64,000 nucleotides of DNA, taken from contig JAQMRL010000008.1 of NCBI GenBank assembly GCA_035578175.1, forward strand, positions 12,669,541 through 12,733,540. The letters are read 5' to 3'. Numbering within the stretch: position 1 is the stretch's first letter; each line of letters opens with the position of its first letter. Source of the DNA: Catonia carolina. Its lineage: Eukaryota; Arthropoda; Insecta; Hemiptera; Achilidae. The position numbers and the translations under genes were made by a program. The notes below the pieces were generated by a model, which worked only from the letters and a program-made list of their open reading frames with translations, was not told the DNA's origin and made no database searches. Of this stretch, positions 1 to 10,138 are shown piece by piece.

Positions 1-1
1 C

Positions 2-652
2 ATAATCACCATATCGAAGAAGAGGTGCATCCGGGATGATCAAGACAGAATCGGGATACAATGGAACAGCGGGTTCGTCGACTACGCACAGCTCTACCGC
101 TTGCTGACCGAGTCGGTATCAGGAGGGAACATCTACGTCAAAGGAAAAGAAGCGGTAAAGGTCCTAGATAGAATTTTGCTGTGCAGCGAATTGAAGATTT
201 TGGACCTAGACGACTACGGATGTCCTGCCATAGATCATCTGACACATACGTACGAGGTCGACTGTCAATGTCCGTTTTCTCACCCGGACTGCTCCATCAA
301 GAGGGCTGAGGTGATGAGGATGTGGTGGAAAGAAAACAATGCAGTCTTTAACACCATCGAGAAAGTAGGAAAGAGCATAGAAATGGCGCTGCGTTCAGGG
401 TTCAACAATCCCGGACCGGACGTACTCCGCTACTTACCCAAGGAGTTTCTCTTGGACCATTATGGCAACTGCATATCCGCCGTATACGACGACTTACCAC
501 CATACCTCAAAAATGATAAAGAACTTCTCTTGGAGATGCCATGCGAAGAACACGCTCAACAGGAGAGCGCCGACGATGAAGACGAATGGACCATAACCAA
601 GAAGAGGAGAAACTGCATGCAATGCATTTTTAACTGTCGCGTCAGCCAGTAA
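2..652 (+). CDS. 3' end of an unidentified protein-coding ORF, cut by the window edge
   Basis: The frame is open from base 2 to a TAA at 650-652, about 216 residues, so the true start lies left of the window. Codons look GC-richer than the rest of the window. The visible part has a Cys/His-rich patch (CQCPFSHPDC) followed by a mixed charged region, an acidic stretch (ESADDEDE) and a basic one (KKRR) near the C-terminus, ending in a Cys-containing tail. No signal peptide or membrane segment is visible. An ATTAAA lies about 100 bp after the stop. I do not recognise the family. It could be a host gene, a domesticated element or an endogenous viral ORF; the sequence does not decide. Confidence is moderate that it is coding and nil for function. 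Confidence 0.5.
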   Translation: MITISKKRCIRDDQDRIGIQWNSGFVDYAQLYRLLTESVSGGNIYVKGKEAVKVLDRILLCSELKILDLDDYGCPAIDHLTHTYEVDCQCPFSHPDCSIKRAEVMRMWWKENNAVFNTIEKVGKSIEMALRSGFNNPGPDVLRYLPKEFLLDHYGNCISAVYDDLPPYLKNDKELLLEMPCEEHAQQESADDEDEWTITKKRRNCMQCIFNCRVSQ

Positions 653-754
653 AGCCGCGTATTGTATCCACGAGTTTTATTCTTCATGTACGGCTGTCCT
701 TAGAGTCTGAACAATTGTAATTTAGTTATAACGTTTTGATTTCAGAATATATGT

Positions 755-760
755 ATTAAA
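755..760 (+). promoter_or_regulatory. candidate polyadenylation signal
   Basis: ATTAAA about 103 bp after the stop codon of the partial ORF, in an AT-rich stretch. It is the first plausible signal downstream, and a position-only inference. Confidence 0.3.
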
Positions 761-1220
761 CTTATTTTCAAAACGTGTCATCATTTCAACACCTTTACAC
801 CTGTAGATATAAGTTTTGCTAAAGCCGAAGGCTTTCTCGGTCGTGAAGCGAAAGCGCAGCACGACGACAGGATCCAACCGGTAGGTCGGATCCCTTCGGG
901 AATCGGAACTCGATTTCCCGCTTCAGGTATTTCAGATACTTGCATTTACAGTAAGAGGTGTCTCACCTTTCAGTAAACTCGAAGAGCTGACAGGTAGAGT
1001 TGTCGGTTTCTGATAAGTAGAATTGGCGGGAAATATGAAATATCGGGCTTTTATACAGATAATTGGAGCCTATTCAAATACAATGGAAACGCTGAGTCTG
1101 CGGTTCTGTGTACATAATGAGAATAACAAGCGGTATGACGTCAACGGTTTTTAAAAAATTGAAACAAACACCTTATCGCTGAGTCGACGGTTGGTGACTT
1201 TAACGAATAATATGATGCAT
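761..1220. other. non-coding stretch, no gene seen
   Basis: Sequence between the partial ORF and the CRE-rich repeats. It contains a GC-richer patch near 820-930 and a TGACGTCA palindrome at about 1136. No ORF or RNA gene is recognisable. Confidence 0.4.
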
Positions 1221-1420
1221 CATCTAGAAAAATTAATTGTAATAAACAAGTTGCATCATCCCGACCGATGGTCGGGCGCGTGCACAGATAAAAATCGGAT
1301 GACGTCACTGCAAATAAACAAAGTAAACACGTTGCATCATCTTTAATTGCAATAACAAGTTGCATCATCCCGATCAATAGTCTGGCGCGTGCATAGATAA
1401 AAAACGAATGACGTCAATGA
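1221..1420. repeat. two ~120-bp direct repeat units with CRE palindromes
   Basis: A block running AATTG(T/C)AATAA-ACAAGTTGCATCATCCCGA ... GCGCGTGCA-AGATAAAAA ... ATGACGTCA occurs twice, about 120 bp apart. Each copy ends in a TGACGTCA (CRE-type) palindrome, near 1302 and 1410. The short motif GTTGCATCATC also recurs between them. Confidence 0.6.
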
Positions 1421-1571
1421 AAGGCACGCGCATGCCACGTGACTCGTAACAACAACATGCGTCATTGTCAAAATTAAAAGAATAGAGTTGCAAGTAAACA
1501 GATTTCATCGCCCCAATCATTAGTCTTCACCTTGTCGGGTAGTGCTACGGATGTCCTGCGGGTGGTGCGAC
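1383..1571 (+). repeat. direct repeat copy 1 (CRE and E-box bearing)
   Basis: About 189 bp repeated almost exactly at 1698-1887. It includes ATGACGTCAATG, CACGCGCATGCCACGTGAC and a GGATGTCCTGCGGGTGGTGCGACG end. The copies are separated by a unique stretch and a poly-T run. Confidence 0.75.
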
Positions 1572-1638
1572 GGTCAAAATCGGTCCAGCGGTTGCGGAGA
1601 AAATTGAGTTTGAAAATTTGGCGGGAAAAAAATCTGAC

Positions 1639-1650
<12 letters not shown>

Positions 1651-1694
<44 letters not shown>
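1651..1694 (+). repeat. poly-T homopolymer
   Basis: A run of more than 40 T between the two direct-repeat copies. The length is probably unreliable in any long-read assembly. It may be the reversed poly-A tail of a small insertion. Confidence 0.8.
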
Positions 1695-1697
<3 letters not shown>

Positions 1698-1887
1698 GGC
1701 GAGTGCATAGATAAAAAACGAATGATGTCAATGAAAGGCACGCGCATGCCACGTGACTCGTAACAACAACATGCGTCATTGCCAAAATTAAAAGAATAGA
1801 GTTGCAAATAAACAGATTTCATCGCCCCAATCATTAGTCTTCACCTCGTCGGGTAGTGATACGGATGTCCTGCGGGTGGTGCGACGA
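1698..1887 (+). repeat. direct repeat copy 2
   Basis: Second copy of the 1383-1571 block with a few substitutions. ATGACGTCA has become ATGATGTCA, so the CRE is broken here. Confidence 0.75.
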
Positions 1888-2231
1888 GTCTTGCGGTCCG
1901 TCCCGCGTTATTTTTTTTTTGGCGGTAACATATTTCCTAAATTTATATATTTAGGGTCCCGAAAGAACCTAACGGTCGAAACCGGACGTAACGCGGTCTA
2001 CGGAGCGTCCGGATCCTGCGCGCACCTGAACCTCGTCGATCCGACCCCCGGGTCACGTGTTACAAGATATCTCGGGTTCCATCGGGGATACGGCTACGGA
2101 TTAAGGCTTATCTTGTAGATCTCGATCTCCCGGTCACGTGGGTGCCGTCCGCATCAAAATCGGCCCAGCGGTTGCGGAGAAAATCGGGTTTGGAACTTTG
2201 CCAAATTTTTCGTGTGTGCGCGCGCGTGCGC

Positions 2232-2233
<2 letters not shown>
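1888..2233. other. GC-rich non-coding stretch
   Basis: No coding signal. A phrase with AAAATCGG(C/T)CCAGCGGTTGCGGAGAA occurs here (about 2155) and at about 1575, so it belongs to the same dispersed repeat as the flanking direct repeats. Confidence 0.4.
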
Positions 2234-2263
<30 letters not shown>

Positions 2264-2484
2264 GCGGATTTTTTTTTTTTTTTTTTTGAGGGGGGGATTT
2301 TTTTTATTTTTTTTTGGAGGGTTTTTTTTTTTTTTTTTTTTTTTTGTGGGGGGGGGTTTTTTTGTTTTTTTTTTTTTTTTTTTTTTTTTGTGGGGGGGGG
2401 GGGTTTTTGTTTTTTTTTTTGGCGGGATTTTTTTTTTTTTTTTTTTTTTTGGGTGGGGGGTTTTTTTTTTTATTTTGGGGGGGG
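2234..2484 (+). repeat. T/G-only low-complexity block
   Basis: About 250 bp made almost entirely of T runs (10-20 nt) alternating with G runs (4-12 nt), on this strand only. ORFs read through it give poly-Phe/Gly or poly-Lys/Pro and are not genes. G runs of this kind could form G-quadruplexes. They are equally typical of unpolished long-read consensus. Confidence 0.85.
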
Positions 2485-2489
2485 CACGT

Positions 2490-2562
2490 GGTGGGTCAAG
2501 GTCAAGGTCAAAGGTCAAGGTTGTGCTCGAACCGGGGGGTCAAAGGTCAAGGTTGTGCTGGA
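2490..2562 (+). repeat. tandem AGGTCA-type repeat
   Basis: Consecutive AGGTCA half-sites spaced by 0 or 1 base, then a second ~35-bp unit (GGTCAAAGGTCAAGGTTGTGCT) repeated once. AGGTCA is the nuclear-receptor half-site, but a simple tandem repeat beside a low-complexity tract explains it as well. Confidence 0.6.
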
Positions 2563-3289
2563 TCTCTCATTTTTACACTACTGGTACCGGATGCGAAATG
2601 GCGGTGTTTTGAAACTATTTTATACACCGTACCTTGGAGAGTTTCTCACCAGAGTGCTCTCGCTACGCCCCTATGTAAAAATATACGTATATTATGTATA
2701 TTCTTACAAGGACGTCAGTTTCACATCTGCTATCAATTTCGCGTCCACCGGTTAAGAAAATAGACAAAACAAGTTATAAATAAATATTGTGTTGTGTTAA
2801 GAAAAAAAGTTTAAAAGAATAATAAAAACAAATTTTTATTAATCATCGAATTACAATTCTTTCAAAACTCACAATCTAATTTAGTAAACATTCAAATAAA
2901 TATTATTCGGCAAATTATTTGATATAAGTAATACAATTAAATTAAAAATAATTATATATTTTTTAATAGAATTAAAAAACTCTCTTTTCCGATAGACGAT
3001 TTTTTGGGTTGACAAACTATCCTGGAAGGAAACCGGTGCTGCGCATAGTAGTGTCAGGATTAAATTATTGTTATGGCTGGCAGGATATCTTTCTAAACGC
3101 ATTGTATACACAACGTATATTATACGCAATTTTGAAGAGTTGTTCTCCGCCGTGCTGTCGCCTTCCATACATGAGTCCATCGCACGCCGCTTTGGTTTCT
3201 TTTTTCAAATTAGGCATAAACCCACTATCAACGAATCCATGAACAAATCCTTTAGTAATTTGTTTACGTCGTTCGTTTAGTAACCAACG

Positions 3290-3620
3290 GGTTGGTCTAG
3301 TCTAGAAGAAAAGTCGTCGCCGCAAGTCAGCTGTTTAGCTGACTTTTCGACAGCTTTTCTGACAGCTGATTTTCGGAGATGGAGGTTCCTAGTTTAAATC
3401 CTAGTATATAGTATAATTTTGGTTCTTTTATACGAATTTGAATACTAGACAGTGATTACCAATGTACTTTGATGGTTGGGGGTCAATTAACCATACTCTC
3501 TCAGGAATGGTCGGCCTGGGTATGTACGAGACTACAGCTCATTTAAACGTCATACATATCATTGGGTCATGGGGTTGCTTATTGTTCTCAATCGAACAAA
3601 TTGCAACCTACACGCATTAA
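3290..3620 (+). mobile_element. tRNA-derived SINE-like repeat, left-arm outer copy
   Basis: It contains a Pol III B-box-like GGTTCCTAGTTTAAATCC, a preceding GGTCTAGTCTAG stretch as possible A box, and a body with TGTACTTTGATGGTTGGG and CTCTCAGGAATGGTCGGCCTG. A perfect 9-bp hairpin (arms 3324-3332 and 3337-3345) lies in the head. The body recurs at 6354-6648 and, inverted, at about 15890-16215, so this is a dispersed family. The ends are approximate. Confidence 0.6.
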
Positions 3621-4970
3621 GGATAAAACAAAACAAAAATTTGTTTAAGAATTTTTAACATGTTATTTCACGCTTTTTTTAACATTACACCACCTGACAA
3701 TTGTCAATCAAATATTTCCTGATTACGCTTACGATGTGTAAAAAGAATGCGCATTTTGCTGTTTGCCCACTCTCACTGCAAAATGTTTCAAGTACACTTC
3801 CATAATGCTATTTCGTATCATGTAATATGTCGCCCCAATTACTAGGTTTAGCAGTTTTACAGTAAGTAAATAAAACATTAAAGAGAAAAAACTTTTTCTA
3901 AAATATAAAAAATGAAAAATGGACTAGGAGTAGATTATTATTAGCCTTGTTTTTTGCTTAAAAACAATGCGATAAAAAATTAAACTAAGAAATTCGGGAA
4001 ATAGCAAATTTTACTAGACAGACCTGAACCAAGTAGGCATATTTTAATATTTATTCTGGGCCGATTTTCTTTCATTATAAAATTCTGGACAGAGATTACA
4101 GATTTCAGAAAAAAAATGTTAAGGGTAGAATAAAGTACACCCATTCAGTTTTTTCCCTTTTTCTCTTACAACATCTGAACAAACGACATTTTTTTAAATG
4201 CCCGGAAAAAACAAGGGCCATCGATTTAGACAAAAAAGTTTAAATATTAATGAGTGGGTGACCTAAAGTGAAGTTTGTACCATCCAGTTCACCTCGATTT
4301 TCTCGCGAGTATGAGCTTAACAATCGTAATATTTATGGAACGTTCCGAAACAGCAGAACGACTCTCGATAGGGATAACGATAAAATTTAAATTGAATTTC
4401 TTAGAGTATCGCCACCATTCCTAAGTTTTTCACGATTTTTTCGCTGATTTCGGCAGACCAAACAAAACAATTTACAGAACAATCCAGAACAAATGACAGC
4501 TATCATTTAAAGTAAAAACCAAAAAGTATTGAATGCATGGGCTTATACTTGCCACTCCAAATTTTTCTTTGATTTTCTAGCATATTTGAACGGGAAAAAC
4601 GAAATTTTCGCGAAATGATCCGGAACAAACGAAGGGCTGTCAATCTATGTAAAAAACTTTAAAATATTGAGTCGAGGGGGATTAGAGTGACATTAGCACC
4701 ACCCAGTTCTTCTCGATTTCTCGCTTACTTGAAAGGAACTAAAAAAATATTTTGCGAGACCATCCGAAACAAACGAAGGTCTGTCTCTGAAGTCCAAAAA
4801 AAATTTAAAAAGTTGAGCGGGGGGAGGCCAGTGTGAAGTTAGCCCCTCCCGGCGTTTTTTTCACTTATTTGGACGGAACAAACAAAACATTTTCCGGAAT
4901 AATCCGGTAGAAACGTAGACCGATCAATTTTACAAGTTAATTTTTGAAATTTTTGTATGGGGGCCAACTT
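3621..4970. other. arm interior, diverged internal repeats, no gene
   Basis: No coding ORF. A loose motif built on 'GGAACAAACGAA...TTT...' (CCGGAACAAACGAAGG-like) recurs four to five times between about 4190 and 4900, roughly every 120-150 bp. This suggests a decayed tandem repeat. Confidence 0.4.
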
Positions 4971-4974
4971 TACA

Positions 4975-5340
4975 GTCCTGGTTTGAACTTCTACAGGTTT
5001 AGCTAAGTAAAACAAGGAGTGGGGTGGTTTACAATTGCCTTCCTCGCCGAGTTGAAAAGCTTATCAATATGCCAGGCCGTCTAAAAAGCACCTATTTTCC
5101 ACCCTGCAAATGACACACCTCACGTTATTCACCACAGGGTCTGGCTGCATAATGAAATTCATTGCGCTCAGAGGAGATATAACTCTGACAAGTATCTTTT
5201 ACACTTGTACCTCTTCTGTTCTTAAATACTTCAGTCATATGTTTGGCTTACCATGTGATAAAAACAAAACTAAATTTTTTTTAGTCCTGAAACAAGCAAA
5301 TCGAGTGCAAATAATTTAACACTCCACCCTGCCTGTTATG
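4975..5340 (+). repeat. dispersed module 'M' (copy in left arm)
   Basis: A module with TTTGAACTTCTACAGGTTTAG-CTAAGTAAAAC, a GGAAGGC-type segment, then CACAGGGTCTGGCTGCAT and CATATG. Diverged relatives occur at 7905-8095, 14195-14550 (inverted), 17290-17560, 19140-19400, 20620-20890 and in the S repeats. The short ORFs in it are shared only because the DNA is repeated. Confidence 0.55.
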
Positions 5341-5639
5341 TGCAACCCCTTACAGTACTATTATTTATTAAAGGCAGTTGCCTCTTACAATCAAAACATG
5401 CATTTTATTCGTCACTTGGGCGAGTAAATTTAAATCGATAATTCAAAGGATACCCACATCGAGAAAATGTTTCCAAACGGTGAATATATTTTTACAAAAG
5501 ATAATAAATTGATAAGAGAGTAGATTAGTCGATTTTTTTAAAGTAAATTCAGTACACTCGCAAATGTCCAACACGAGTCCTGAAAGTGTAGGTCAACAGA
5601 GACTGTAATTTCCCGATACTGAAGAAGCTTACTGAAATT

Positions 5640-6330
5640 AATTATTAGCAAAAACAAACCCCTGTTATTTATTTTTTGATTTTTGTAAAGCTTTTGACCG
5701 TGTCCCGTATGATTTGCCCATAAAAAAATTGAGGTGTATGGTATTAGAGGGACATCAGAGGGTCGAATTGCCATCCAATCATTGCAAAGTTAAAACAAAA
5801 TACACATAAAATTTTATACAAGTTAAAAGGGGAGTTCAACGAGTTAGAATTTTAAGACCCTTGCTATTTTTAATTTTTGTTAACGATCTCGCTGAATTTC
5901 TTGGCTCCTTCAATGTTATATTATTTGCTGATGATACGATAATATCTTTCGAAGATGAAAACTCTGAACAAGGTTTAAAACTAAAGAAGCTTGAAGTAAG
6001 GTTATAGACTGGATGCAATAAATAATCTAGTTCTCAACTCAGATAAAACTGTGGCCAAATGCTTCACTGGTCGTAAGGAAATAAGTAACCAAAGTAAGGA
6101 TATCTCCATTAATGACAATATATCAAAATCTTTTGTAACAGGTAAGTTACAAAATTTTTAGAATTAATATTAGGTAGCAAACTATCCTGGGACAGGTGTA
6201 TTAAGGAACGTGTCTGCTATATAATCTAATTCTACTGCTACGCCCTAAAACGCTTAAAAATAAGGTACTTAGCGTACCAATACCTTTGAGTATTTATCAT
6301 GTTTACAAATTCTGTTGGATTTGTTTTTAA
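5640..6330 (+). pseudogene. degenerate non-LTR retrotransposon reverse transcriptase
   Basis: Conceptual reading gives recognisable RT pieces in order: DFCKAFDRVPYD, then GVQRVRILRPLLFLIFVNDL, then VILFADDTIISFEDE (the F/YADD catalytic block), then LNSDKTVAKCF. Stops and frameshifts break the frame. The layout matches the RT of Jockey/CR1-type LINEs by general knowledge. There is no endonuclease domain and no poly-A tail. The mirror copy in the right arm is equally broken, so the decay preceded or accompanied the arm duplication. Confidence 0.7.
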
Positions 6331-6353
6331 TTTAGTCACACTTAAACTTATAA

Positions 6354-6648
6354 AGTCGTCACCAAATTAGGTGTTTAACAGCTGATTTTCGGAGACGAAG
6401 GTTCCTGGTTCAAATCCTAGTAAAGGTAGTTACTTTTATACGGATTTGAATGCTAGACAGTGGTTACCGGTGTACTTTGATGGTTGGGGTTTTATTAACC
6501 ATACTCTCTCAGGAATGGTCTGCCTGGGTCTGTACAAGACCACACCTCATTTACACGTCATACACATCATCCTCATCTCTTTGGGTCATGGGGTTGCTTA
6601 TTGTTCTAAATTGAACAGATTGCAACGTACACAAATTAGGAATAAAAA
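6354..6648 (+). mobile_element. tRNA-SINE present only in the left arm
   Basis: The B box reads GGTTCCTGGTTCAAATCC (close to GGTTCRANNCC), and the body matches the SINE at 3290. At the mirror point in the right arm (about 13165-13180) the flanks are joined with no insert, which gives an empty site. The left edge follows CACTTAAACTTAT and the right edge precedes AAATGTATG. A clean TSD is not visible. Confidence 0.75.
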
Positions 6649-7692
6649 TAAATGTATGTTTAAAAAATCAAATAATGTTCAAATTATTCCGTCATATAAT
6701 TACTTTTTATCTGGTTTTTTGTTAATTATAATGATTAAAATTTTTAATGATCAACTATCAAGTTGACTTATGAATATGGACACTGTTTACTATTAAGAAT
6801 TCGTTTCTAATCAGTTGGTCCTAGCATATTGTTTGGCTGTCTTTGTCAAGGTTTCACATAGTTTTTCTTGGCCTCTCCAAGTGAATGCCTTGTCTATCTC
6901 CTTTTTGTCTTCTGTGCAATAGTATAACCTTCCAGTTCCTTATCCCAAGCATTTTGACTAGTCAAAAATAATGTACATATTTTTACGTAACAATAAGGTT
7001 TATTTATTTCATTATTTGTAATATTGATTCCTAGATTGGGTGGTTGGTTGACGATGTAAATAAAGTACTAGAAACCAAAAGAATATCAACAAAAACTGGC
7101 CACCATGGCTTTTACAACACTAAATAATTTAAAAGAAAACGCAGAGAAAAATATCAGGGTTTGGAAGACTGACTGAAAGTTGTTTAGCCGAAAAATAATC
7201 TTGGAAATGGCCTGTTAAAGGATAAACTTCAACGTGTACAAAACAGCTGGATACGAGAATTATTAGTGTAATGTTATGTTAGTTTACTTTGTTGAAGATC
7301 AAAGATTACCATTACTTGAGGAACAAGAATAAAAATACAAACTATGACTAAGCCGGACTGCATTTCAAATGTTGTAGAAATTTTACTGGCCATCGTACTT
7401 TTGTATAATTTATAAAATCATTTTGATTCAGTCACTAAAACATGGAAATATAAACCTAGAGAGAAGCGAGGCTTGGGAAGACCTAAAAAGAGATGAATAC
7501 TGGAACAGGCCATTGAGCCTAATCCTTAACAGATGATGATGATGAATTCATTTGAACACCGAAAAGACAATGGGTGAATGGTACTCCATTTGAATATTGA
7601 ACAAATTATGTCACTTTACAATTACATAATTTTGTCAACTAAGTAAATATTTTAATTGCATTGTCTACTAATTGATCATATTATAGTAATTG
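6649..7692. other. arm interior with a LINE 3' trace
   Basis: Mostly featureless AT-rich DNA. Around 7440-7510 a frame reads RERGLGRPKKR, the GRGRP-like tail common at the C-terminus of LINE ORF2 proteins. The short GATGATGATGA simple repeat at about 7530 fits a LINE 3' tail. Confidence 0.35.
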
Positions 7693-8934
7693 CAGTCGAA
7701 CCTCCCTGATTCGAATCTGATGGAACCGGCTGATTTCGATTTAGAGAGGTAAAATATTGAAACAAAAAATGTACTTAAAAATTGCGTTTTAATAAAATTC
7801 ATGTAATTTCATAAAATATTAAATTACAAAAGTCAAAATTATTAATAGACCACCAATTTGATTGAGGAAAGTTTTTTACAAATATTATTTTACTTGTGTT
7901 GTTTAGGTCATCAGCCGAAAGGCTGGTTTGAACCTGTAGAGGTTTTACTAAGTAAAACGAGAAGTGAGGTGGCCTTCCTCACTGAACGGAAAAGTACGCG
8001 TATCAGCATGCAGGGCCCTTTGCAAAGCACATATTTTCCCCTCTGTAAATGATACCTTTACTTCATTCACCACAGGGTTTACTTAATACTGTGATTAAGA
8101 ATTAAGGGCATGTTTTGGTATTACAAGCTCTATTAGTACTCAAAAGCAAAAGAATATTCTACTTATAAGAACGATATGACAAATTATTGAAAAAACGACA
8201 TAAAAAACAGAGTAAAATAAAATCGGGATACGCGTAAACAGTACAACTATACCTACAAACAAAAAGTTAGGTCAGCCTACAGAAAATGAAAAATAAATTG
8301 GGTACCGAAAATTTTAGAAATTTTAACGAGTAAAATATTGCTTAATCCGAATGAATACAGCTACGGTATTTTTTACCCTGTTTGTACGAAAATCATACAC
8401 CAAAGAAGGAAAGACTGCATTACTAATTTAGCCTAACTAATTTTTTTTTTTGCTTTCGTCTGGTTTCCTCTGACTTAAAAATTAACTGAATTTTCAATAT
8501 TTCCTGATGCGTATTGAAGCTTTGAACTACGCTTGTTATGCCCTTATTTGGTCGTAAGGTTTTGTGACAATAATGTTTTGTAAGAAGTGTAATTGGTTGT
8601 GTTTCTGCCTGGTTTCTTCTAACTCAAAAGTTAACTGCATTTTCAGTTTTTTATAAAGCTTTTTGTAGTTTTGTACTACGCTTACTGTGTCCTTATTGTC
8701 ATGATTTAACGCATGCTTCATTAAAAATCGTGTACAATGTGTAAATTGGAAATTTTGTAATTATTTTATTAATAATGTATAAAAAAATGTATTGTTACAA
8801 TATATATGACCACGAAACTCTCGAAAATTTTCGAATAGGGAGGTAATTTAATTCATATTAAGGACGATTTTTGAAGGGGATAGCATACAATTATATTCGA
8901 TTTAGGGAGGATTTCGAATGAGGAGGTTTGACTG
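7693..8934. mobile_element. pogo/Tigger-like non-autonomous DNA transposon (left arm)
   Basis: Terminal inverted repeats start CAGTCGAACCTCC and end GGAGGTTTGACTG. The right end is followed by TA. The left flank is TG here but TA in the mirror copy, so the original TSD was TA. More inverted similarity (TTCGAAT, GATTTAG..GAGG) continues inward. No transposase is seen, and the 61-residue ORF at 8536-8721 (minus) has no recognisable motif. Family assignment rests on CAG...CTG ends plus TA and is inferred. Confidence 0.7.
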
Positions 8935-9534
8935 TATTTGTAACAATTAAGATATTTTAAATAATTAACTCTAACAAATAAAAAATATACTTTCTTTAAT
9001 TATTCTGGTTTTACATTGATTTAAAATAAGTACCTATTTAAAATACATGTCAAAATAATAAACAACAAATAATAAATTATTTTGATGACTGGATTGGATT
9101 CCGTCCGAGAACGAATTGTTTTCATACGATGGTCTTGTGTGGAGAAGTACTAGGGTGAGATGTGAATATCTAACTACAATCATTACAACACGTAGAAGTG
9201 GCAAATGCTACAGTACACGTGCCGGTACGACATGGCAACATCGTTTACACTGTTGCAGGCTATAAGTCATAATAGCGGGAACGATGCCGGACGCGAAATT
9301 GTCGGTAATTTGTACGAACGCGAAATTGTCGGTAATTCGAAAGGAGTCTGAATTGATAGCACAGTGAATAAAATTGAAAAATGCTCAATTTTCAATATCA
9401 GGACAAACCAATACCAAAACTCAGGGTGTAAGTGTAACAAATACCCTATATACTCTCATCAAAGTTGAATATACTCTTCAAATAAGCGATGTGCGAAATG
9501 CACGCTTTTTGAAAAGACGCGGAATTGTTAGCGG

Positions 9535-9537
<3 letters not shown>

Positions 9538-9566
<29 letters not shown>
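9538..9566. repeat. (TA)n microsatellite
   Basis: Simple TA repeat near the inner end of the left arm. The mirror copy at about 10250-10272 is slightly shorter, as expected for independent slippage. Confidence 0.8.
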
Positions 9567-9571
<5 letters not shown>

Positions 9572-9685
9572 TTATTAAACATTATTTTCCTTTGTTTGCA
9601 CCACTACATATATGATTATGAACAGCCAAAACAAAATAAAATAAAATATAAAACTCACCTCAGAGTATTATATCATATTAAGATC

Positions 9686-9712
9686 TTTCGTCTCCCTCGG
9701 AGACATCATCAG
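9686..9712 (-). ncRNA. hammerhead-ribozyme-like core
   Basis: On the minus strand CTGATGA (9706-9712) and GAAA (9686-9689) flank a perfect 6-bp stem (9690-9695 with 9699-9704) with a 3-nt loop, the core layout of a hammerhead ribozyme. One extra U sits between CUGAUGA and stem II, and I could not confirm stems I and III, so activity is uncertain. The placement downstream of a GIY-YIG fragment fits Penelope-like terminal repeats. Confidence 0.55.
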
Positions 9713-9866
9713 GACTTTAAAAAACATAAACACAATAAAACATAAAACACAAACACAATAGTGGTCGTAGACCACGTCAATTGTTCAAAACAATAGCTAT
9801 CCTAAAACACCATTCCGCGCGCGGTTTATTCGGCCGAATGACAGTATAATCATTTTGTACCTAGTT

Positions 9867-10138
9867 TTATTCCTTATCTCGATTAAGTACAATTTGAAAT
9901 AATTTATCATTATCAAATTCTGTCTGGCTGTTCAATAAATTTATCTTTTTATTTTTAAATTTATAAATATAATATTTCTCCAACTGCCATAATTTGTTAC
10001 TATCAAAACATATTTCTAAAATTTCCAAATTATTTTCATGACTGCTTATTTTATGCCCTTTCGTCAGCAGATGTTCTGCCACATTAGAACTTTTACATTC
10101 CTTTTTTAAATAAGCAGCATAATGCTCAGAAAATCAGT
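9867..10138 (-). pseudogene. GIY-YIG endonuclease C-terminal fragment (Penelope-like)
   Basis: The frame is open from the spacer edge to a stop at 9867, about 90 residues. It reads EHYAAYLKKE, then SSNVAEHLLTKGHK, then a segment ending in LWQLEKYYIYKFKN and LLNSQTEFDNDKLF. The order EH...N-AEHLL--GH...LE--YIYK...LN matches the C-terminal half of GIY-YIG domains of insect Penelope-like elements, with the conserved Glu in QLEKYYIYK. The GIY-YIG motif itself and the RT are missing, cut by the palindrome joint. The in-frame GTG at 10080-10082 is not a real start. Confidence 0.65.

Larger units (their letters stand above)
2582..9675 (+). repeat. left arm of a ~14.3-kb inverted repeat
   Basis: Its reverse complement is at 10142-16932. 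Paired positions sum to ~19514 at the outer end and ~19811 at the inner end; a ~295-bp SINE present only in this arm accounts for the jump. Matching short ORFs in the two arms are identical or differ at one to a few residues, which suggests about 98-99% identity. Both arms share the LINE remnant, the pogo-like element and the outer SINE. No target-site duplication is visible at the outer ends (ACTACT versus AAAATT). Confidence 0.95.

Noticed and set aside
1532..2763. ORFs of poly-Phe/Gly or poly-Lys/Pro across the T/G tracts
   Set aside because: They are produced by homopolymer runs in several frames at once and have no domain or start context.
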